In this document: piece after piece, positions 9,343 to 11,509 of the stretch
How positions within the stretch are numbered: the stretch's first letter is position 1
How the letters are laid out: the number at the start of each line of letters is the position of its first letter
Source of the DNA: Hamiltosporidium magnivora
Taxonomy: Eukaryota > Microsporidia > Dubosqiidae
Assembly: GCA_004325065.1 (NCBI GenBank)
Contig: PITI01000502.1
Coordinates: 1 to 11,509 of the forward strand
Direction: 5' to 3'
DNA: 11,509 nt
The notes under the pieces: model-generated
What the model was told of the DNA's origin: nothing
What the model saw: only the letters and a program-made list of their open reading frames with translations
Databases searched by the model: none
Made by a program: the position numbers and the translations under genes

Positions 9343-10359
9343 ATGGATGATCATAAGCAATTCAGACAAAAGATATCGTTACACAATACAACACAAGACA
9401 TTCCAGTTGGTAAAAAACAAGCCAGAATAGAGCTTAGAGCTATGAAGGATGCTTTGCCATTAAATATATTACCAGAAACACAATCAAAAGAAAGTGTGAA
9501 AATAGAAGCAGATTTGAAGCGAGTGACTGCATATTGTACAGCAGAAAGAATAAATTTAAAAGATTTGTATAAAAATATAAATCAAAATGAAATATTTAAT
9601 AAAGCAACAATGTACTTTGGTGAGTGTTTATATGCTTCTATTCGGTTACCAATTTCACCGAACGAAGAGCAATCTTTTGATATTTTTTATTATGATTATG
9701 GTGTGGTGGTATGTTGGGGTCTGCAACAGAATAATGAAACGGTAGTTCTTAACCATTTAAAAAAATTTGAAGAAAATAAATATGAAGTTGGAAAAGTAGA
9801 AGTCGAATCTTTTAGATACGGAATTGTAAGAGAAAACCCGATGGTTTTAAACGACATCATTTATTTAAATACAGAAGATTTCTTTAATAAAATGGTCATT
9901 TCAAATGCGATAGCACAGAGTGTCAAATTGGATTATTTTGAAAATTTAGTTGATATGACTGTAGACACAGTTAAAGATTTGCCAGAAGAGGTTGAAAATG
10001 AAGGAAAGGTTGGTAAAACAAGGAAAGATATTTTAAAATTGGTTGGTAAATTACACAGACTGCGGTTTAATTTAAATCTTATCACAAATATTTTGGATGA
10101 ACCAGAAATGTTATGGCATTATCCCGGATATGCTTCATTATATGAAACATTTAAACATTATTTAGAAATCAAACCACGTGTTGAAGTATTGAATCAAAGA
10201 TGTGATGTTATTCAAGGCATTCTTGGTATTTTAAGTGATAATATCAATACAAGAAATGGAGAAAGCTTAGAAAAAACTATTATAGCTCTGATTATGTTCA
10301 GTGTAGTTATTGGAATTATACAGATTTTTATGTTTTGGTATTATAATAGAAATAAATAG
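9343..10359 (+). CDS. DUF155 family protein (RMD1/Sif2/RMND1-type), membrane-anchored
   Basis: The 338-residue protein is a full DUF155 (PF02582) member. Blocks in order: RVTAYCTAERIN (60-71), DIFYYDYGVVVCWGL (113-127), SNAIAQSVKLDYFE (187-200), EPEMLWHYPGYASLYE (253-268), YLEIKPRVEVLNQRCDVI (273-290) and RNGESLEKTIIALI (304-317). A hydrophobic segment at about 312-334 is followed by only a few polar residues, so the protein would be held by its C-terminal end. Family members include yeast Rmd1 and Rmd8, fission yeast Sif2/Sif3 and human mitochondrial RMND1; their biochemical activity is not established. No mitochondrial presequence is visible, so an ER or nuclear-envelope site is my inference. 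An in-frame ATG at 9211 would add 44 residues, but these are Phe/Ile-rich, unlike the family, and a CCCC element lies just before 9343. It is shorter than yeast Rmd1 through a reduced N-terminus, as is usual in compact parasites. Tandem stops TAG TGA end the frame. No intron is needed. The gene stands alone, opposite to the retroelement debris upstream. Confidence 0.93.
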   Translation: MDDHKQFRQKISLHNTTQDIPVGKKQARIELRAMKDALPLNILPETQSKESVKIEADLKRVTAYCTAERINLKDLYKNINQNEIFNKATMYFGECLYASIRLPISPNEEQSFDIFYYDYGVVVCWGLQQNNETVVLNHLKKFEENKYEVGKVEVESFRYGIVRENPMVLNDIIYLNTEDFFNKMVISNAIAQSVKLDYFENLVDMTVDTVKDLPEEVENEGKVGKTRKDILKLVGKLHRLRFNLNLITNILDEPEMLWHYPGYASLYETFKHYLEIKPRVEVLNQRCDVIQGILGILSDNINTRNGESLEKTIIALIMFSVVIGIIQIFMFWYYNRNK

Positions 10360-10384
10360 TGATTTATGTTTTTATATTAATAAA
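10351..10384 (+). terminator. Putative polyadenylation signals at the gene end
   Basis: AATAAA occurs at 10351-10356, directly before the TAG stop, and again at 10379-10384, about 20 bases after it. Signals overlapping the stop or just behind it, with very short 3' ends, are common in microsporidia. In DNA this rich in A and T the hexamer also arises by chance, so assignment rests on position only. Confidence 0.4.
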
Positions 10385-10458
10385 TATACTTTATGTCTTT
10401 TGATTATTTTTTCTGTATTTTCAATAATAAACGAATATGGATTTTAAAATTTGATTTT

Positions 10459-10559
10459 TCAAATCGAAATTCTGATTCTTTTATTATTTTCTTAGGACTA
10501 AATTAATAAAAATATTAAATTTAAAGGTTAATTTTATCAAATATAAATTCTGATTCTTT
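10459..10559. repeat. Pair of 23-bp direct repeats, 78-bp period
   Basis: TCAAATCGAAATTCTGATTC and the TTT that follows (10459-10481) recur at 10537-10559 with CG changed to AT, the only two differences. Neither copy lies in an open frame. The bases between the copies are not clearly repeated. It lies 100-200 bases behind the DUF155 gene, so local slippage or an old tandem duplication of the 3' flank is the simplest reading. Confidence 0.6.
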
Positions 10560-10940
10560 GATTTAAAAGTAAAACCATTTATCAACTGAAGAGTCTAAAA
10601 AATTAAATTAATTTATTCGTTATTTTTTCTTGTATATTAAATAAATTAAAAAAATATAAATTTCAAATTCTCTTTGACTTTTATAAAATTATACCCAAAT
10701 CTGTTCTTTATTTATGAAATCAGAAAGAAATTAGACTTCTATAATTTTATGAAATTTTCTATTGAATAGGATTGTGTCACATCATAAAAAAATTCAAAAT
10801 TTTATATTTTTTTAAATTTATCTCCCTCCACTTTTATTTTGAATAAAAAGTTAATATCAAAATAAAGAATTAAAAACTCATTTGTGATAATACTGGTTTT
10901 ATAATTTATTTAATAAAATTCTGGATTAAAATGTTTTACG

Positions 10941-11062
10941 ATTTTTATATATTTTCTTCTACCTCTTTTACCACTGTTGTTTCTTCTTCCAACTGTGACT
11001 CTTCATTTATATTTTTATATATTTTCTTCTACCTCTTTTACCACTGTTGTTTCTTCTTCCAA
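10941..11062. repeat. Perfect 52-bp direct repeat, 70-bp period
   Basis: The 52 bases 10941-10992 are repeated without change at 11011-11062, separated by 18 unrelated bases. The unit begins ATTTTTATATATTTTCTTCT and ends TTTCTTCTTCCAA; it is pyrimidine-rich on the plus strand. Read on the minus strand each copy contains a short open piece, LEEETTVVKEVEENI then TAA, but the 70-base period puts the two copies in different frames, so it is not a protein repeat. Perfect identity in otherwise decayed DNA implies a recent duplication. Confidence 0.92.
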
Positions 11063-11509
11063 ATCCCTGGTGCTATAAAAATATTATTCTATTTTAGCTC
11101 AATATTATGGTTCAAGTCTTGGTCTCGTTTTCTTTTTTATATGCCTTTGTTTCAAGCAATATATATTCAATCACACACGTAAAAAAGCTTTACAATTTTA
11201 TTTTCTACTTCAAATTTTTTCAAAATATATAAACTTACTCGGTATGCTGTTAGAGTATCTATACCATTTCTTAAGAATAATATTCCCGCTATTTCTTTCT
11301 TTTGAATATATTCGCCTTCAGATACAACTTAATCCCCTAAACTGACTTACTGATATAATTATATACTTTTTTAAATTCTTATCAAAAAAACTCTTATTTA
11401 TTGGTAAAAATATTTTTCTGACACTTGAGTTTAATTTCAAGATGAAACTGGTTATTTTAAAGTACGACTATATTTCTACTGAGTATATTTAAATATATCT
11501 TGAAATAGA

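Larger units (their letters stand above)
10385..11509. other. AT-rich downstream flank, no gene seen
   Basis: No gene was recognised on either strand. The plus-strand open stretch at 10931-11182 translates to a Phe/Ser-rich string and runs through a 52-bp duplication in two different frames, so it is not a gene. Two duplications in this flank are listed separately. Confidence 0.6.

Noticed and set aside
10931..11182. 83-codon plus-strand open frame
   Set aside because: It crosses the 52-bp duplication in two different frames and is a Phe/Ser/Tyr-rich string; not a conserved protein.

Overview
The window is very AT-rich (roughly three quarters A+T by eye) and holds one clearly intact protein gene in 11.5 kb. 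That gene, near the right end, encodes a compact eukaryotic DUF155 (RMD1/Sif2/RMND1-type) membrane protein. Its size, its lack of introns, the CCCC element a few bases before an internal ATG, and the AATAAA sites overlapping or close behind the stop codon all fit a microsporidian. The very low gene density suggests one of the expanded, AT-rich microsporidian genomes (Hamiltosporidium or Edhazardia-like). This placement is an inference from style, not from a diagnostic marker such as rRNA.

Layout. 1-960: no gene seen. 961-1440, minus strand: a decayed reading frame with fewer stops than its surroundings, possibly a non-LTR reverse transcriptase. 1441-4749: no gene, but a perfect 12-bp inverted repeat at 3129-3160. 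4750-5220, minus: a decayed reverse transcriptase segment split over several frames. 5221-7482: no recognised gene, two unplaced open stretches and a 22-bp duplicated sequence. 7483-8400, minus: a series of motifs resembling the end of reverse transcriptase, RNase H and integrase, in Ty3/gypsy order and in one frame, but full of stop codons. 8401-9342: AT-rich upstream flank of the gene. 9343-10359, plus: the DUF155 gene. 10360-11509: AT-rich downstream flank with two tandem-type duplications.

No rRNA, tRNA, CRISPR array, origin or intact mobile element was recognised. The picture is a single housekeeping-type gene beside old retroelement debris, all of it in one orientation opposite to the gene. 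The retroelement readings were made by eye from short motifs; each needs a profile search before it is trusted.
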